From contig NZ_JH109153.1 in the NCBI RefSeq assembly GCF_000190755.2, forward strand, positions 1,115,872 through 1,179,871: a DNA stretch of 64,000 nucleotides. Direction: 5' to 3'. The notes below the pieces were generated by a model, which saw only the letters and a list, made by a program, of their open reading frames with translations, was not told the DNA's origin and did not search any database. Shown here in pieces: positions 50,287 through 60,239 of this stretch; the first letter of the stretch is position 1; each line of letters starts with the position of its first letter. This DNA is from Methylobacter tundripaludum SV96. Its GTDB lineage: Bacteria; Pseudomonadota; Gammaproteobacteria; Methylococcales; Methylomonadaceae. Position numbers and translations under genes: made by a program.

Positions 50287-53200
50287 CTAATTGACCTTAT
50301 CGTGTCCAGGCGAGACAGAAAGAACATGAATGCCTCGCTCCGCTGGAAAAGGTATTCCTATGTTATGCTCACGCAAGGCTTTTTCAAGCCGAATAAGTAA
50401 ATCATTAGCCGCCGGCAGTCGATTTGACAGTTCGCTGACATAGACACGAATAGAAAAATTCAGTGAGCTCTCGCCAAAACCGACCAGCAATACGCTTGGC
50501 TCAGGTTCTGCAAGCACCAGAGGCGTTGATCTTACCGTATCGATCATAACTTTATGCGCCAGCTCAATATCGGAACCGTAAGCGATACCCACAGGAATTA
50601 CCACCCTGGTTATTGGATCGCTTAACGTCCAGTTGATCAGCTGACTGGTAATAAAGGTTTTATTCGGCACAATCAGGTCTTTCTGGTCCATGTCTATCAA
50701 TGTAGTCGCGCGCATCTGGATGCGACTGACTTTGCCGGTGACCGTGCCGATGGTGACGGTATCGCCGACCCGGATCGGCCGTTCAAACAACAGGATAATG
50801 CCCGATACCAGATTGGCGAAAATTTCCTGCAAACCGAAACCCAACCCGACACTGAGCGCTGCAACCAGCCACTGCACCTGCGACCAGCTGCCGCCCAGCT
50901 CGTTGGCGACGCTGATAAAGCCTATCGAAAATAAAACATATTTAGCCAGCTGATTAACCGCATAACGACCGCCCGCCTCTATCGACAAGCGTCTGAAAAC
51001 CAGTAATTCCATCACGCCGGAGAAATTTCGTACCGCGACCACCGCAATAAAAACATATAACCCGGCCAGAAAGAGATTGGTCAGGGTTATCGGTTGATAA
51101 CTGTCCTGATTATCGATATTAACCAGATGCTGCCAGAGCACAATACGATCCAGAAATGAAAAAGCGGGCAAAATGTTTTTCCAGATCATCCAGAAACCGA
51201 TCGCCAGCGTAAAACCGATAAAGACATTGAGCAGCTTTATGGTTTGGGCGTTTATTTTAGGAATGTCGATTTGTTGTTCATCAACCGGCAACACAGGATC
51301 TTCCGATCCTGCCAGATGCTTTTCGGTAACCGTCGCAGCTTTGCGCTTTTGTATGGCATTTGCAATAGCTAATTGCCGGTTAACCAAGGTTAGCCAACGA
51401 AACACCAGAGCATGAACAATAACAGTCAAAAAAATCAAGCGCAGGGTAATAATGAGTTTTTGCTGCAACTCCAATGCGCTCAAATAATAGCCTGCGACAG
51501 CAAAACCGATGATAACCAACGGCATGCAGATGACTGCCACATACCAGACATAGCGCAGTTTAGCGATCCACCCTTCTGGATTTTTGTTGATATAGTCCTG
51601 CAATAACCCGGTGGATGGCTTTAACACCCGGCCCGCAAACACGGCCATTACAATCATGATAATGATCAACGCCAGACGGCCGACACTGTCGCTATGCGCC
51701 GAAAATTTCGATGCACCGGTACTGCTGATAATAAACACCCCCGGCACCACAATAAAACGTATCCAGGAGATCTGCTCGCGCAAAAGACTGACTGTCGTTT
51801 TTTGCCATTGGAAATGCTTACTCGCTATGCCATCGACTGCAAACAGGCGATAAAAAAATTGTATAAAAAACAAAGGCAGTGCAGCCCCCCGTAACCCTTC
51901 CCCGACGGCTTTAGTGAAGTCGGCAACCTGAATGCTGCTACTCAAAAACCAGCCCAAATAATAGAGAAGCATCGGTAGCGACAAAACCAGTATTAAGTTG
52001 TAGGCCAGCGCTCTTAAAGTGTAATAAAAACTATCCGTTTTTCCCGCGATAGCCGTTAACTGCAATTTTGCCCAATTTCTGCTCAACTGTAGGCCGACAA
52101 AGCACAGTATCGCAATAAAGGTCAAAAACAGATGATAAAGGGTCAGCTTAGCCGCATCTGTAACCACCGCCATCCAGTTAAACGGCGACAACAGCCATTG
52201 CGTGGAATGATACAAATCGGCTATATAACTCAAGTTAATCGGCTCGGAACTGGGCACCCATAACAAACGCTCGTCCAAATAGATAGCGAATTTACCGGCC
52301 TGAGTACTCATCTGTTGTCTGGCAAAATCAAAGTCGCCCAAGGTGCGCAGATACGTGGTGTAAGCAACCGACAGCTTATTGAGCAGCTCTTTCTGATTGT
52401 TCAGCAACACCCGTAACTCAGCCTGTATCATCATCCGTTGATCCGCCGGCAAGGCTTGATCGACCTGCTGTTTCATCATGTCGTTTAGCACAGCGTCAAC
52501 ATCCATCAGCCGTTTCAACTGGTCCTCAACCTTGAATTGCGCAAGACTGGTTACTGCGGTTTCATTCTGAATAGCCTGGGACTGCTGCTTAAACTCATCC
52601 TGGATCGATAAATTACGCCGCTGCTCACGCAGGATTTTGCCCAAAGCCGGACTTAAGCCAGCCAGACTGATTTTCTTTTCAGCGCTTTTAAAGTCGGTTT
52701 CAATTTCCCCGGCTTGAGCCTCAACCTGAGTTTTTTGTTCGGTATACTGTTCAATTTTGGCCGTAATGTCCTGCAAATCGCGGCTGTATTGAATATTCTC
52801 CCGCGTACTTTCCTGAATAAGGGGATGCTTGCCGGAAACCGCTTTTTCCGCCTGACTGAGTGCATCCTGCATTTGCTTCGCTTCCTGCTGCCGCAGATCG
52901 AAAGTAAGGTTTTCGATTGCCGCAACAACCGGATTTAACGCCGCCTTTTGACTATCCAGCAACTGAAACTGGGTTTTAAGCAATTCGACTCTGGCCGGAT
53001 TGCTGATGGCTTCAACATCGAGCATTTTCAGTTCGGCAGCGCGTGCGTCAATCAAGGTTTTCAGCTGCACTTGCCTGGCTTCGGCTTCCAATTTTGCATC
53101 GGCTTTACCGATCGGAACTTCCAATTTTTTCTGTGCCGCTTCCATATCTTGCTGTGCCGCGACCATTTCTTCGCGAATCAGCTGAGGACGGCTATTTTGC

Positions 53201-53697
53201 ACAGCCAGCTCGCTTTCAAGTTTCCTTATCTGCTCATCCAGATTACTAATCTTCCCTTTTTCAAGAATAAGCCGTTGTTCAAGCTCCTCAACCGGTATCC
53301 GGCTAAAATCCTCCAGTTTTTGTTTGGAAACTTTCAGCAGGGTCTGCTCAAGTTCCTTTTGCAGTTTTTTGGTTTGCTCCGGCGCTTGCTTGAGAGCCGC
53401 CTTAAAGTCCGCTGTCTGCGCGTTAAGCTTTTCGATATTGCTCAAATTATCTTCAGCCGCCTGATAAATAGACAGCAGCTTGGATTTTGTCGCTTCATCA
53501 ATGCCTCCCCGGGTATTGATGGCGTCGATTTTGGCCTTTAGCGTGTCTTGATTTATTTCAAACGCTACGCTTTTTTGCCCGACACCCGGCGTCGCGCTTT
53601 TAGCCCACGCCCCGGTTGAACCTAAAGCGATAATAAGCAATAAAAACAGCAAGGGATGAATCTTCGATTGAGCGGCAGGGAAATTAATGATTTTCAT
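50287..53697 (-). CDS. MscK/KefA-like mechanosensitive channel
   Basis: A 1136-residue inner-membrane channel. A signal peptide (about 1-32) leads a large periplasmic coiled-coil domain (about 35-480; heptads such as LEQRLILEKGKISNLDEQIR). About eleven transmembrane helices follow. The MscS core near the C-terminus is GLGFGLQEIFANLVSGIILL, the beta-domain FERPIRVGDTVTIGTVTG and MDQKDLIVPNKTFITSQLINW. These channels open at high membrane tension to release osmolytes. It is transcribed alone, with clear promoter space at 53698-54230. Length and layout match the MscK class rather than the 280-residue MscS class. Confidence 0.93.
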   Translation of the reverse strand: MKIINFPAAQSKIHPLLFLLLIIALGSTGAWAKSATPGVGQKSVAFEINQDTLKAKIDAINTRGGIDEATKSKLLSIYQAAEDNLSNIEKLNAQTADFKAALKQAPEQTKKLQKELEQTLLKVSKQKLEDFSRIPVEELEQRLILEKGKISNLDEQIRKLESELAVQNSRPQLIREEMVAAQQDMEAAQKKLEVPIGKADAKLEAEARQVQLKTLIDARAAELKMLDVEAISNPARVELLKTQFQLLDSQKAALNPVVAAIENLTFDLRQQEAKQMQDALSQAEKAVSGKHPLIQESTRENIQYSRDLQDITAKIEQYTEQKTQVEAQAGEIETDFKSAEKKISLAGLSPALGKILREQRRNLSIQDEFKQQSQAIQNETAVTSLAQFKVEDQLKRLMDVDAVLNDMMKQQVDQALPADQRMMIQAELRVLLNNQKELLNKLSVAYTTYLRTLGDFDFARQQMSTQAGKFAIYLDERLLWVPSSEPINLSYIADLYHSTQWLLSPFNWMAVVTDAAKLTLYHLFLTFIAILCFVGLQLSRNWAKLQLTAIAGKTDSFYYTLRALAYNLILVLSLPMLLYYLGWFLSSSIQVADFTKAVGEGLRGAALPLFFIQFFYRLFAVDGIASKHFQWQKTTVSLLREQISWIRFIVVPGVFIISSTGASKFSAHSDSVGRLALIIIMIVMAVFAGRVLKPSTGLLQDYINKNPEGWIAKLRYVWYVAVICMPLVIIGFAVAGYYLSALELQQKLIITLRLIFLTVIVHALVFRWLTLVNRQLAIANAIQKRKAATVTEKHLAGSEDPVLPVDEQQIDIPKINAQTIKLLNVFIGFTLAIGFWMIWKNILPAFSFLDRIVLWQHLVNIDNQDSYQPITLTNLFLAGLYVFIAVVAVRNFSGVMELLVFRRLSIEAGGRYAVNQLAKYVLFSIGFISVANELGGSWSQVQWLVAALSVGLGFGLQEIFANLVSGIILLFERPIRVGDTVTIGTVTGKVSRIQMRATTLIDMDQKDLIVPNKTFITSQLINWTLSDPITRVVIPVGIAYGSDIELAHKVMIDTVRSTPLVLAEPEPSVLLVGFGESSLNFSIRVYVSELSNRLPAANDLLIRLEKALREHNIGIPFPAERGIHVLSVSPGHDKVN

Positions 53698-54230
53698 AGA
53701 TTAAATAGTACAACGAGGAATGAGTTTACAGCGACATTGTAAACTGTTTTTGCCGGTTCCGAAGCAGGAAGCTTGGGACGTGTGTGATTAAAAATGCGGT
53801 TTTTTGGCTACCCGCTATTCAAGTTCAATATTATTAATTTAAGCTCAATGACATTAATTAAGGCTTAACCGTTCGTCCTTATCCTTCGACTGTGCCCAGA
53901 ATTAAAGGCATTGTCAAGGATACTCGATTAAGCCGCTTCATGGTTCGACCGCATTTTTAACTCGATACATCGTTACCTATATTGCAACAGGAGTGCAGGC
54001 TTTGCTTGCGCTTGCAGGCGAAGCCTGCACTCCAGCTATCAGCAACTTTTACGCGAGTTCCCAAGCTCCGGCGCAGGAACGATACAAGGTATTTCCCGAC
54101 GCAAGCAGCCGGATAAACAAGAAGGGTTGTAATCTGTTTTTTCCTCCATCCATTGAATTCTCTAAATAGACAAAGCCAGGGGCGATTTATCCTGTCATTA
54201 CGTGTTACTTCAAATCATGTAGGTACTTAA
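53698..54230. other. 533-bp gap with repeat family E and a decayed family A unit
   Basis: No gene seen. The family E palindrome lies at 53990-54033 (ggagtgcaggctttgcttgc and complement), as at 26206-26249. A decayed family A arm (gagttcccaagctccggc) is at 54055-54073. The AT-rich stretch 53800-53870 would suit promoters for the divergent channel gene, but no box is clear enough to mark. Confidence 0.6.
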
Positions 54231-55181
54231 CTAATGATTAAAGCGAGCATAAACACGCCCCGCTATCGTCACACCGGCCAACGCAAGCGCACCGGAAACG
54301 ATACCCGCCAGAGCATTAAGCAGCGAAGAAGTCAGTGTTTCCAATATGCCGCCGATGCCGGACAAAGCGCTGGCGCTTTGAGCAAGATACTCGATGAAGT
54401 GGTGCGCTACGGGAATGCCGTGAGTGATAATCCCGCCGCCCACCATAAACATCGCCGCAGTGCCGACAACTGCCAGCAACTTCATCAAGTAAGGTGCGCC
54501 ATGCAGACAGGCTCGGCCGATTTTATGCTGTATTTTTGTCCATAGACCGACACCCGGCTGTTGGCACAGGTAAAGTCCCGCGTCATCGAGCTTAACAATG
54601 ACTGCCACCAAGCCGTATACACCGATTGTCATAATCAGCGCGATGCCGGAAACCACCGCCACTTTGATCGCAAAAGCCGCAGTTGTTACTGCGCCCAGCG
54701 TGATGACGATAATTTCTGCCGACAGCACAAAGTCGGTACGAACGGCCCCCTTGATCTTGTCCTGCTCAAACGCCACTAGGTCGATCCCAGCATTGGCTAC
54801 TGCCGCAGCCAGTTCGGCATGACGGGCTTCATCTTCGGCATGCGCATGCAGCAACGAGTGCGCCAGTTTTTCAAAGCCCTCAAAACACAGATAAGCGCCG
54901 CCGAGCATCAGCAGCGGCATAATCAACCAAGGCGCAATCCAGCTGATCGCCAACGCCGTCGGCACTAAAATCAATTTGTTTTTCAGTGAGCCTTTCGCTA
55001 CCGCCCACACCACCGGCAGCTCCCGATCAGCCTGAATGCCGGACACTTGCTCGGCATTCAGCGCCAGATCGTCGCCCAGGACGCCGGCGGTTTTTTTCGC
55101 CGCAACCTTGGTCATCAGGGCCACGTCATCAAGGACCGAGGCTATGTCATCAAGTAAAGCTAAAAGGCTTGCACCGGCCAT
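54231..55181 (-). CDS. DUF808 (YedI-like) family membrane protein
   Basis: A 316-residue inner-membrane protein with about five or six transmembrane helices. It matches YedI/DUF808: MAGASLLALLDDIASVLDDV at the start, KKTAGVLGDDLALNAEQVSG, RELPVVWAVAKGSLKNKLIL, MLGGAYLCFEGFEKLAHSLL, and the second half VKLDDAGLYLCQ and GGGIITHGIPVAHHFIEYL. The function is unknown. It is alone on its strand. The family is widespread in Proteobacteria. Confidence 0.93.
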   Translation of the reverse strand: MAGASLLALLDDIASVLDDVALMTKVAAKKTAGVLGDDLALNAEQVSGIQADRELPVVWAVAKGSLKNKLILVPTALAISWIAPWLIMPLLMLGGAYLCFEGFEKLAHSLLHAHAEDEARHAELAAAVANAGIDLVAFEQDKIKGAVRTDFVLSAEIIVITLGAVTTAAFAIKVAVVSGIALIMTIGVYGLVAVIVKLDDAGLYLCQQPGVGLWTKIQHKIGRACLHGAPYLMKLLAVVGTAAMFMVGGGIITHGIPVAHHFIEYLAQSASALSGIGGILETLTSSLLNALAGIVSGALALAGVTIAGRVYARFNH

Positions 55182-55245
55182 ATTGGGTTCTTTTGGGTAG
55201 AGGTTGATTGAAGAGATGCCGGGCTTTTTACTGCCTGCATTTTAA

Positions 55246-55737
55246 TTAAATAAGGGTATTGCCTGATATACGGTTCACGATTTCCGTTAACATCTGAGTG
55301 GCTGCATAAATCAAATCCGCTACACGCTCATGTCCTAAGTTGATCGCGTCGGCGAGCACCTCCGGGGCTTCGATATATTCACGCACCATTTGGCTCCTGA
55401 GCTTTCGGGTTTCCAGCCAATTATCGCTGGACTTGATCCAACCCAGGCGTTCGGCACGGTCCAGGTTGTCGACTGCCGTGGCGGTACGTTCGCCAACGAA
55501 CGCCAGCAAATTGGGCAGAAGCTTGTCGCCTAAGGTGTCCTGGAGCCGCCCGAACCGGCTGATAAAGGCTTCCACTCTTTCGGCCAAATCTTCGTCGTTA
55601 TTCAGTTCGGCAACAAGCGTCACCGTCAATGGCTGGGCAAATAACCGGTTATCGGTACTTTGTAAATGTTTGATCTCGCGCCTGACGACTTTGGCAAGAA
55701 ATAGCAGTCTTTCTTGCTGCGGGGTGAACTTGGTCAT
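55246..55737 (-). CDS. HEPN-like partner of a minimal nucleotidyltransferase (HepT-like)
   Basis: A 163-residue all-helical protein encoded directly after a nucleotidyltransferase gene, overlapping it by 4 bases. The stretch ERLGWIKSSDNWLETRKLRS followed by QMVREYIEAPEVLADAIN aligns with the RX4HXY region of HepT-type HEPN proteins, but the His is Arg119 (Arg114-SQMV-Arg119-E-Tyr121). HepT is a toxin RNase that its MntA partner silences by AMPylation at that Tyr. With the His lost, ribonuclease activity is doubtful, while Tyr121 remains. An assignment to a substrate-binding HEPN-like family is also possible. Confidence 0.62.
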   Translation of the reverse strand: MTKFTPQQERLLFLAKVVRREIKHLQSTDNRLFAQPLTVTLVAELNNDEDLAERVEAFISRFGRLQDTLGDKLLPNLLAFVGERTATAVDNLDRAERLGWIKSSDNWLETRKLRSQMVREYIEAPEVLADAINLGHERVADLIYAATQMLTEIVNRISGNTLI

Positions 55738-56084
55738 AGGAGTATGCCTTCTTCCTGAGCAATTCGGTGTATGGCGCTTTGCGTGAGATTGGGCGCACGT
55801 AACATGACATCGACTTTTCTGCCGCCGATCGCACGCGAGGCCCGTACGGACAGACGCGCCGAAAGCGCTGCGGGATGTTCAACAGGATGGTCGAAATCAA
55901 TCATCAAATCGACATCGCCGCCGCGCGCGTCATCATCCAATCGGGAGCCGAACAAGCGTATGGCTGCCGCATCCGGTGCAATGGAACCGATTGCTTCGCG
56001 TAAGGCGGCGATGTTTTGGGCGCTAAGGCGCACCGGGGAGTCGCTATTTTTGCGAAAGCTTTTATGGGCATCCCTGCCCAACAA
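55734..56084 (-). CDS. MntA-like minimal nucleotidyltransferase
   Basis: A 116-residue protein with the nucleotidyltransferase signature: GSRLDDDARGGDVDLMIDF, that is Gly46-Ser47 with Asp57 and Asp59, the metal-binding pair. These small enzymes transfer AMP to a HEPN partner, whose gene follows with a 4-base overlap. The order antitoxin-like first, HEPN second is usual. The first 15 or so residues are outside the family core, so a start further inside (near residue 18, VRLSAQN) is possible. Confidence 0.82.
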   Translation of the reverse strand: MLGRDAHKSFRKNSDSPVRLSAQNIAALREAIGSIAPDAAAIRLFGSRLDDDARGGDVDLMIDFDHPVEHPAALSARLSVRASRAIGGRKVDVMLRAPNLTQSAIHRIAQEEGILL

Positions 56085-56396
56085 GCGGCAAAAGCTACGC
56101 GACCGCTAATGCCTGCGGCTGCCCCAGCCGTCCTGCTTCTTTCGTTGGATACCCAACAAGGGGTATCCAACATCATTCTCGCAATGACTCGACGCGATTT
56201 CGGAAAGCCTGCATTTTCACTACGCAAAAACACGCTTCGTGAAAACACATGCTCTATCGCTTCTGGGGACTACTCGACTCCTGTCTCGCAGCGTCGGTAG
56301 TTCTCATTTGTTGGGAATCCTTTACTGGCGTTTTCCTATGGATGAGGCATTGTATCAGCAAAGCTTTTTGCAATTAAAAAATCACCTGTGCCTCAT
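56085..56396. other. 312-bp gap with one hairpin
   Basis: No gene recognised. An inverted repeat at 56144-56171 (gttggatacc / ggtatccaac, 8-nt loop) may be a transcription stop or repeat unit. Small frames here have no family features. Confidence 0.45.
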
Positions 56397-57797
56397 TTAA
56401 ATAGTAATCCTCTCCCCGACTTTGGGAATATTCGCCTCCCAGCCGGTACGCTTGAAACAAGTCTGCAACGATAAAGTCGCCGACTTCTCGCCATGAATCA
56501 GGTAAAGTCTCGGCTTGGGTGCTTTAAAATGTCCCGCCCACTGCAACAACTGGCTTTGATCGGCATGGGCGCTTAACGCGCCCAAGGTATGCACTTTGGC
56601 CGCGACATTAACATCAGCGCCCAGGATTTTCAAATGCGACTTTTTACCGTCAACGATAGCCCGGCCTAATGTGCCTTCAGCCTGAAAGCCTGCGATGATG
56701 ATATGCGCATTGCGCCGCCACAAGTTGTATTTAAGATGGTGGCGAATCCGCCCGCCGTTACACATGCCGCTCCCGGCAATGATAATCGCGCCGCCGGCAA
56801 TGCGGTTAACGGCCATTGATTCTTCGGCTGTCTGTGAATAGATCAAGCCCGGCAACCAGGCTTGCCAGCCGCCGGGCGCGATTTTGGTAAATTCGGGATC
56901 ATCAACATTGAATAAATGGGTATTTTCAGCGTAGATATTGCTGGCGCTGATCGCCATCGGGCTATCCAGGTAAATCTGTTGCTGCGGCAGTCCGCCCTGT
57001 CGCTGAATTTTACCCAACCAGTAAATCAGATCCTGGGTCCTGCCCACGGCAAAAGCCGGAATAATGACGTTGCCGCCGCTTTCTGCGGCTTCCGCCAATG
57101 TTTCGCGCAATTCATCCAGCGTGTTTCCCAGCGGTTTATGGTCGCGGTCGCCGTAAGTGGATTCAAGCAACAAGACGTCGGCTTCGGTTAAAACAGTCGG
57201 ATCACGCAGTAACGGCGAATTCAGGTTACCCAAATCGCCGGAGAAAACCAGTGTTTTGGTTTTATCTTTATCGTTGATACGCAATCGCACGATCGACGAA
57301 CCGAGTATATGCCCGGCCTCATGAAATGAAACACTTAACTCGGGCAGTATTTTGGTTTCCACGCCATAGGCTATCGGCTGACGTAGCGCCAGTAACATCT
57401 TTACATCCGCCTCGGTATATAAAGGTTCAAGCAGCGGCTTACCGGCGCGTTCCCGGCGCTTGTTTTCCCATTCGGTATCTCGTAATTGCAGATGAGCGGC
57501 ATCCATCAGCATCAATTCCAGCAGTGGAAAACTGGCCTCGGTCAGAAATACCGGCCCCTTGAAACCGTCTTTAGCCAGTTTGGGCAAGCGTCCGCAATGG
57601 TCGAGATGGGCGTGAGACAAAACCACGGCATCAATGCCGGCGGGATCAAAGGGAAACTCGGCTTCATTTTGTTTTTCTGTTTCTCTCGACCCCTGAAATA
57701 GCCCGCAATCAAGCAATATGCGGCTGGAGCCGGTTTCCAATAAATAACAGGAACCGGTAACTTGGCCTGTTGCGCCTAAAAAAGTGAGATTTGTCAT
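56397..57797 (-). CDS. Metallo-beta-lactamase/beta-CASP RNA-processing protein
   Basis: A 466-residue enzyme of the CPSF73/Ysh1-like bacterial group. The metal sites are SHAHLDHCGRLP (HxHxDH), EAGHILGS (His) and FSGDLG (Asp). The beta-CASP part follows with GRTQDLIYWLG and ITGSGMCNGGRIRHHL-type sequence (IIAGSGMCNGGRIRHHL), then the RNA-specificity domain with GALSAHADQSQLLQWA and IHGEKSATLSLQ. It is expected to cut RNA in the cytoplasm. It stands alone, divergent from the L,D-transpeptidase gene. Confidence 0.93.
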   Translation of the reverse strand: MTNLTFLGATGQVTGSCYLLETGSSRILLDCGLFQGSRETEKQNEAEFPFDPAGIDAVVLSHAHLDHCGRLPKLAKDGFKGPVFLTEASFPLLELMLMDAAHLQLRDTEWENKRRERAGKPLLEPLYTEADVKMLLALRQPIAYGVETKILPELSVSFHEAGHILGSSIVRLRINDKDKTKTLVFSGDLGNLNSPLLRDPTVLTEADVLLLESTYGDRDHKPLGNTLDELRETLAEAAESGGNVIIPAFAVGRTQDLIYWLGKIQRQGGLPQQQIYLDSPMAISASNIYAENTHLFNVDDPEFTKIAPGGWQAWLPGLIYSQTAEESMAVNRIAGGAIIIAGSGMCNGGRIRHHLKYNLWRRNAHIIIAGFQAEGTLGRAIVDGKKSHLKILGADVNVAAKVHTLGALSAHADQSQLLQWAGHFKAPKPRLYLIHGEKSATLSLQTCFKRTGWEANIPKVGERITI

Positions 57798-58014
57798 TGC
57801 CTTGCCTTATAGTGTGTAAAACTCAGTAAATGATGTCGCCATATAGATAAACGGCCCGTTTGGCCGTTGTCAAATTTCCTCGAACGATGTAGTTGATGTT
57901 AAAATCATATTATTACCGAGACACATACCAAAAGACTGATTGTCTTATTAAAAAGAGGTTTGTGGTAACCCAACTGCAAAACTTAACATCACGAACATTC
58001 AGCGAAGAAATAAA

Positions 58015-59763
58015 TTGAAAAAGACCATAAGACACTATATGCCCCGATTGCTAATATTTCTTTTCATGGGCCTCCCCATGCAGGCGTTGCTTGCTGAAGA
58101 AACCGTCAATCAAGAACCCGGCATAGCTCAGGAAATTACCGCCATTATTGCGGCAAAACAGCATCCTTACCTGATGCTGTCCAATTTTCCCAATCGTACC
58201 GACGATCTTGAGTCCCTCTACAAGATGTCGAACCACCAGTTGCTGTGGCTGGGCAATGCTAATGCAGAAAAGAACATCACCGATGCTCTTGATCTATTGG
58301 CAACTGCGACAGTTCACGGATTAAAGCCTAAAAATTACGATACTGAAACGCTACGGCAAAAGCTACAACCTGCCTTAAAGCTCAAGCCGGATTCCTACAA
58401 GGAATTAGCGCTATATGATACGGCGCTTAGTATATCGTTACTACGCTTTCTGCATGATCTGCATTATGGCCGGGTCAATCCGCAGGGCATAAATTTTAAC
58501 TTGAAGTTAAGAGAAAAAAAGCTGATTGATTTACCTTTGTTAATTAAAGACAGTCTGGCGCAAAACAATCTGGCTCAATTACCGCTATCGCTTGAACCTC
58601 AGTTCAAACAATATCAAAAGTTAAAACAGGCATTGGCTAATTACCGCCAACTTGCCGCAATCGCGGTGCCTTTTAAACTGGACGTTAAAGAAACGTTACA
58701 CCCCGGTGAATCTCATCCGCAAATTGCCGAGCTGCGCCGGTTTTTAACCACCGTAGGCGACTTGCCTGACGATAAAACGGTTATCAGCGCTGAAAAATCA
58801 TCGTTATACACTGACGCCATTGTTACCGGCGTTAAGGCGTTTCAAAAGCGGCATGGATTGACTGCTGACGGTAATATCGGAAAAGGCTCGGTGGCCGCAC
58901 TCAACGTACCTTTAAACTACCGAGTAACACAACTTGAATTGGCTATGGAAAGGCTGCGCTGGTTACCGGAGCTCAATGTCGGCGCCTCAATTATTGTTAA
59001 TATTCCGGCCTTTCAACTATGGGCATTTGATTCGATTGATCAGCCGGATGCCAATATAGTCAATATGCGGGTCGTTGTCGGCAATGCGCTGAAAACCCAG
59101 ACCCCGGTGTTGATGGCGGAAATGCACTTTATCGATTTCATGCCTTACTGGAATGTGCCCTACAGCATCATAAAAAATGAGATATTGCCCAAGTTGATTC
59201 AAAACAGCAATTACCTTGATAAGGAAAATATGGAGATGGTGTCTGTTTTCCGAGACGGAGAAAAGCCTACAGCGCTTAACCAGGAAACCATGAATCTTCT
59301 TAAAGAAGGAAAGTTAAGAATCAGGCAGCGTCCGGGAGGAAAGAATGCCTTGGGCAAGGTGAAATTTATTTTCCCCAATAAGGATGACGTGTATTTACAT
59401 GATACGCCGGCAAATGCCTTGTTTAGCAAGTCGCGGAGAGATTTTAGCCATGGCTGCGTACGGGTTGCGAATCCTCAAAAACTGGCTGAGTTTGCACTTA
59501 AAAATCAGGACAACTGGAACGCCGAGACGATACAACTGGCCATGAACACGCCAAAAATGCAGCGGGTCATATTGAAAAAGCCGATACCGGTGTTGTTTTT
59601 TTATACCACGGCTTTTTTTGATCAATATGATAATTTAGAGTTTTACCCGGATATTTATGGTCATGATGCGGTATTGCTGGGAGCCCTGAGCAAACCGGAT
59701 GACTTGTCTGACCAAGCGCTTTTTATCAGCACCAATTCGACGCCGGAAGCGGCAATCAAATAG
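58015..59763 (+). CDS. L,D-transpeptidase (YcbB/LdtD-like)
   Basis: A 582-residue periplasmic enzyme that makes 3-3 cross-links in peptidoglycan. A signal peptide (about 10-30) is followed by a scaffold domain (about 40-215), a peptidoglycan-binding domain (about 225-300, VTGVKAFQKRHGLTADGNIG) and the YkuD catalytic domain with the active-site Cys around residue 481 (FSHGCVRVANPQKLAEF). The layout matches E. coli LdtD. The start is TTG at 58015 or ATG at 58039; the signal peptide fits both. It converges with the MepK-like gene, a functional partner. Confidence 0.92.
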   Translation: MKKTIRHYMPRLLIFLFMGLPMQALLAEETVNQEPGIAQEITAIIAAKQHPYLMLSNFPNRTDDLESLYKMSNHQLLWLGNANAEKNITDALDLLATATVHGLKPKNYDTETLRQKLQPALKLKPDSYKELALYDTALSISLLRFLHDLHYGRVNPQGINFNLKLREKKLIDLPLLIKDSLAQNNLAQLPLSLEPQFKQYQKLKQALANYRQLAAIAVPFKLDVKETLHPGESHPQIAELRRFLTTVGDLPDDKTVISAEKSSLYTDAIVTGVKAFQKRHGLTADGNIGKGSVAALNVPLNYRVTQLELAMERLRWLPELNVGASIIVNIPAFQLWAFDSIDQPDANIVNMRVVVGNALKTQTPVLMAEMHFIDFMPYWNVPYSIIKNEILPKLIQNSNYLDKENMEMVSVFRDGEKPTALNQETMNLLKEGKLRIRQRPGGKNALGKVKFIFPNKDDVYLHDTPANALFSKSRRDFSHGCVRVANPQKLAEFALKNQDNWNAETIQLAMNTPKMQRVILKKPIPVLFFYTTAFFDQYDNLEFYPDIYGHDAVLLGALSKPDDLSDQALFISTNSTPEAAIK

Positions 59764-60239
59764 ACACAACATTTGTTACAAGAAACGTGGTGATTGCCGA
59801 CGACTGCACAGACAGATATTTGCCCCTCGGTAATTGCTCCTGCTCCCATGCAGCCGTGCGATAGATACATTCACCATGTCCATGCAGGAGGTACAACCCA
59901 AGGAAGGAGGAGCACTATATCTACTTGATAAACATCAATTGGGACGCTAACAGTTTGATTTAAGGAGCACAGACGAGCGGTATGAGGAGCAGTAAGCGAT
60001 GTGCCGAGACTGCATGAATACAGGAGGTAGCGCACCCAAAGTAGGCGACGCAGGGAGCAGTTGCCGAGAACACCCAAAGCGAGCGCTTTACGACACTATA
60101 TAACGGTAGGATCTATTGGCGAAAATGGAGCAGGGGAAATTAACGAGGACGCGCAGTTTTATTCCTGAACTTCGCGGGTTTTATGCCTTCAGTTGATACG
60201 AAAGCTTATATCCTATTTTTCGGGTCTTCCGGATAGAGC
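59764..60239. other. 476-bp gap with no recognised feature
   Basis: Between two convergent peptidoglycan genes. Base composition is even; no strong palindrome, no tRNA and no ORF of coding quality is visible. Several AGGAGG-like motifs (for example near 59886 and 60021) occur without good frames after them. Confidence 0.4.

Noticed and set aside
52948-53541. 197-codon plus-strand frame opposite the MscK-like coiled coil
   Set aside because: Rich in Phe/Leu as expected for the complement of Lys/Glu/Gln-rich coiled-coil codons; no independent evidence.
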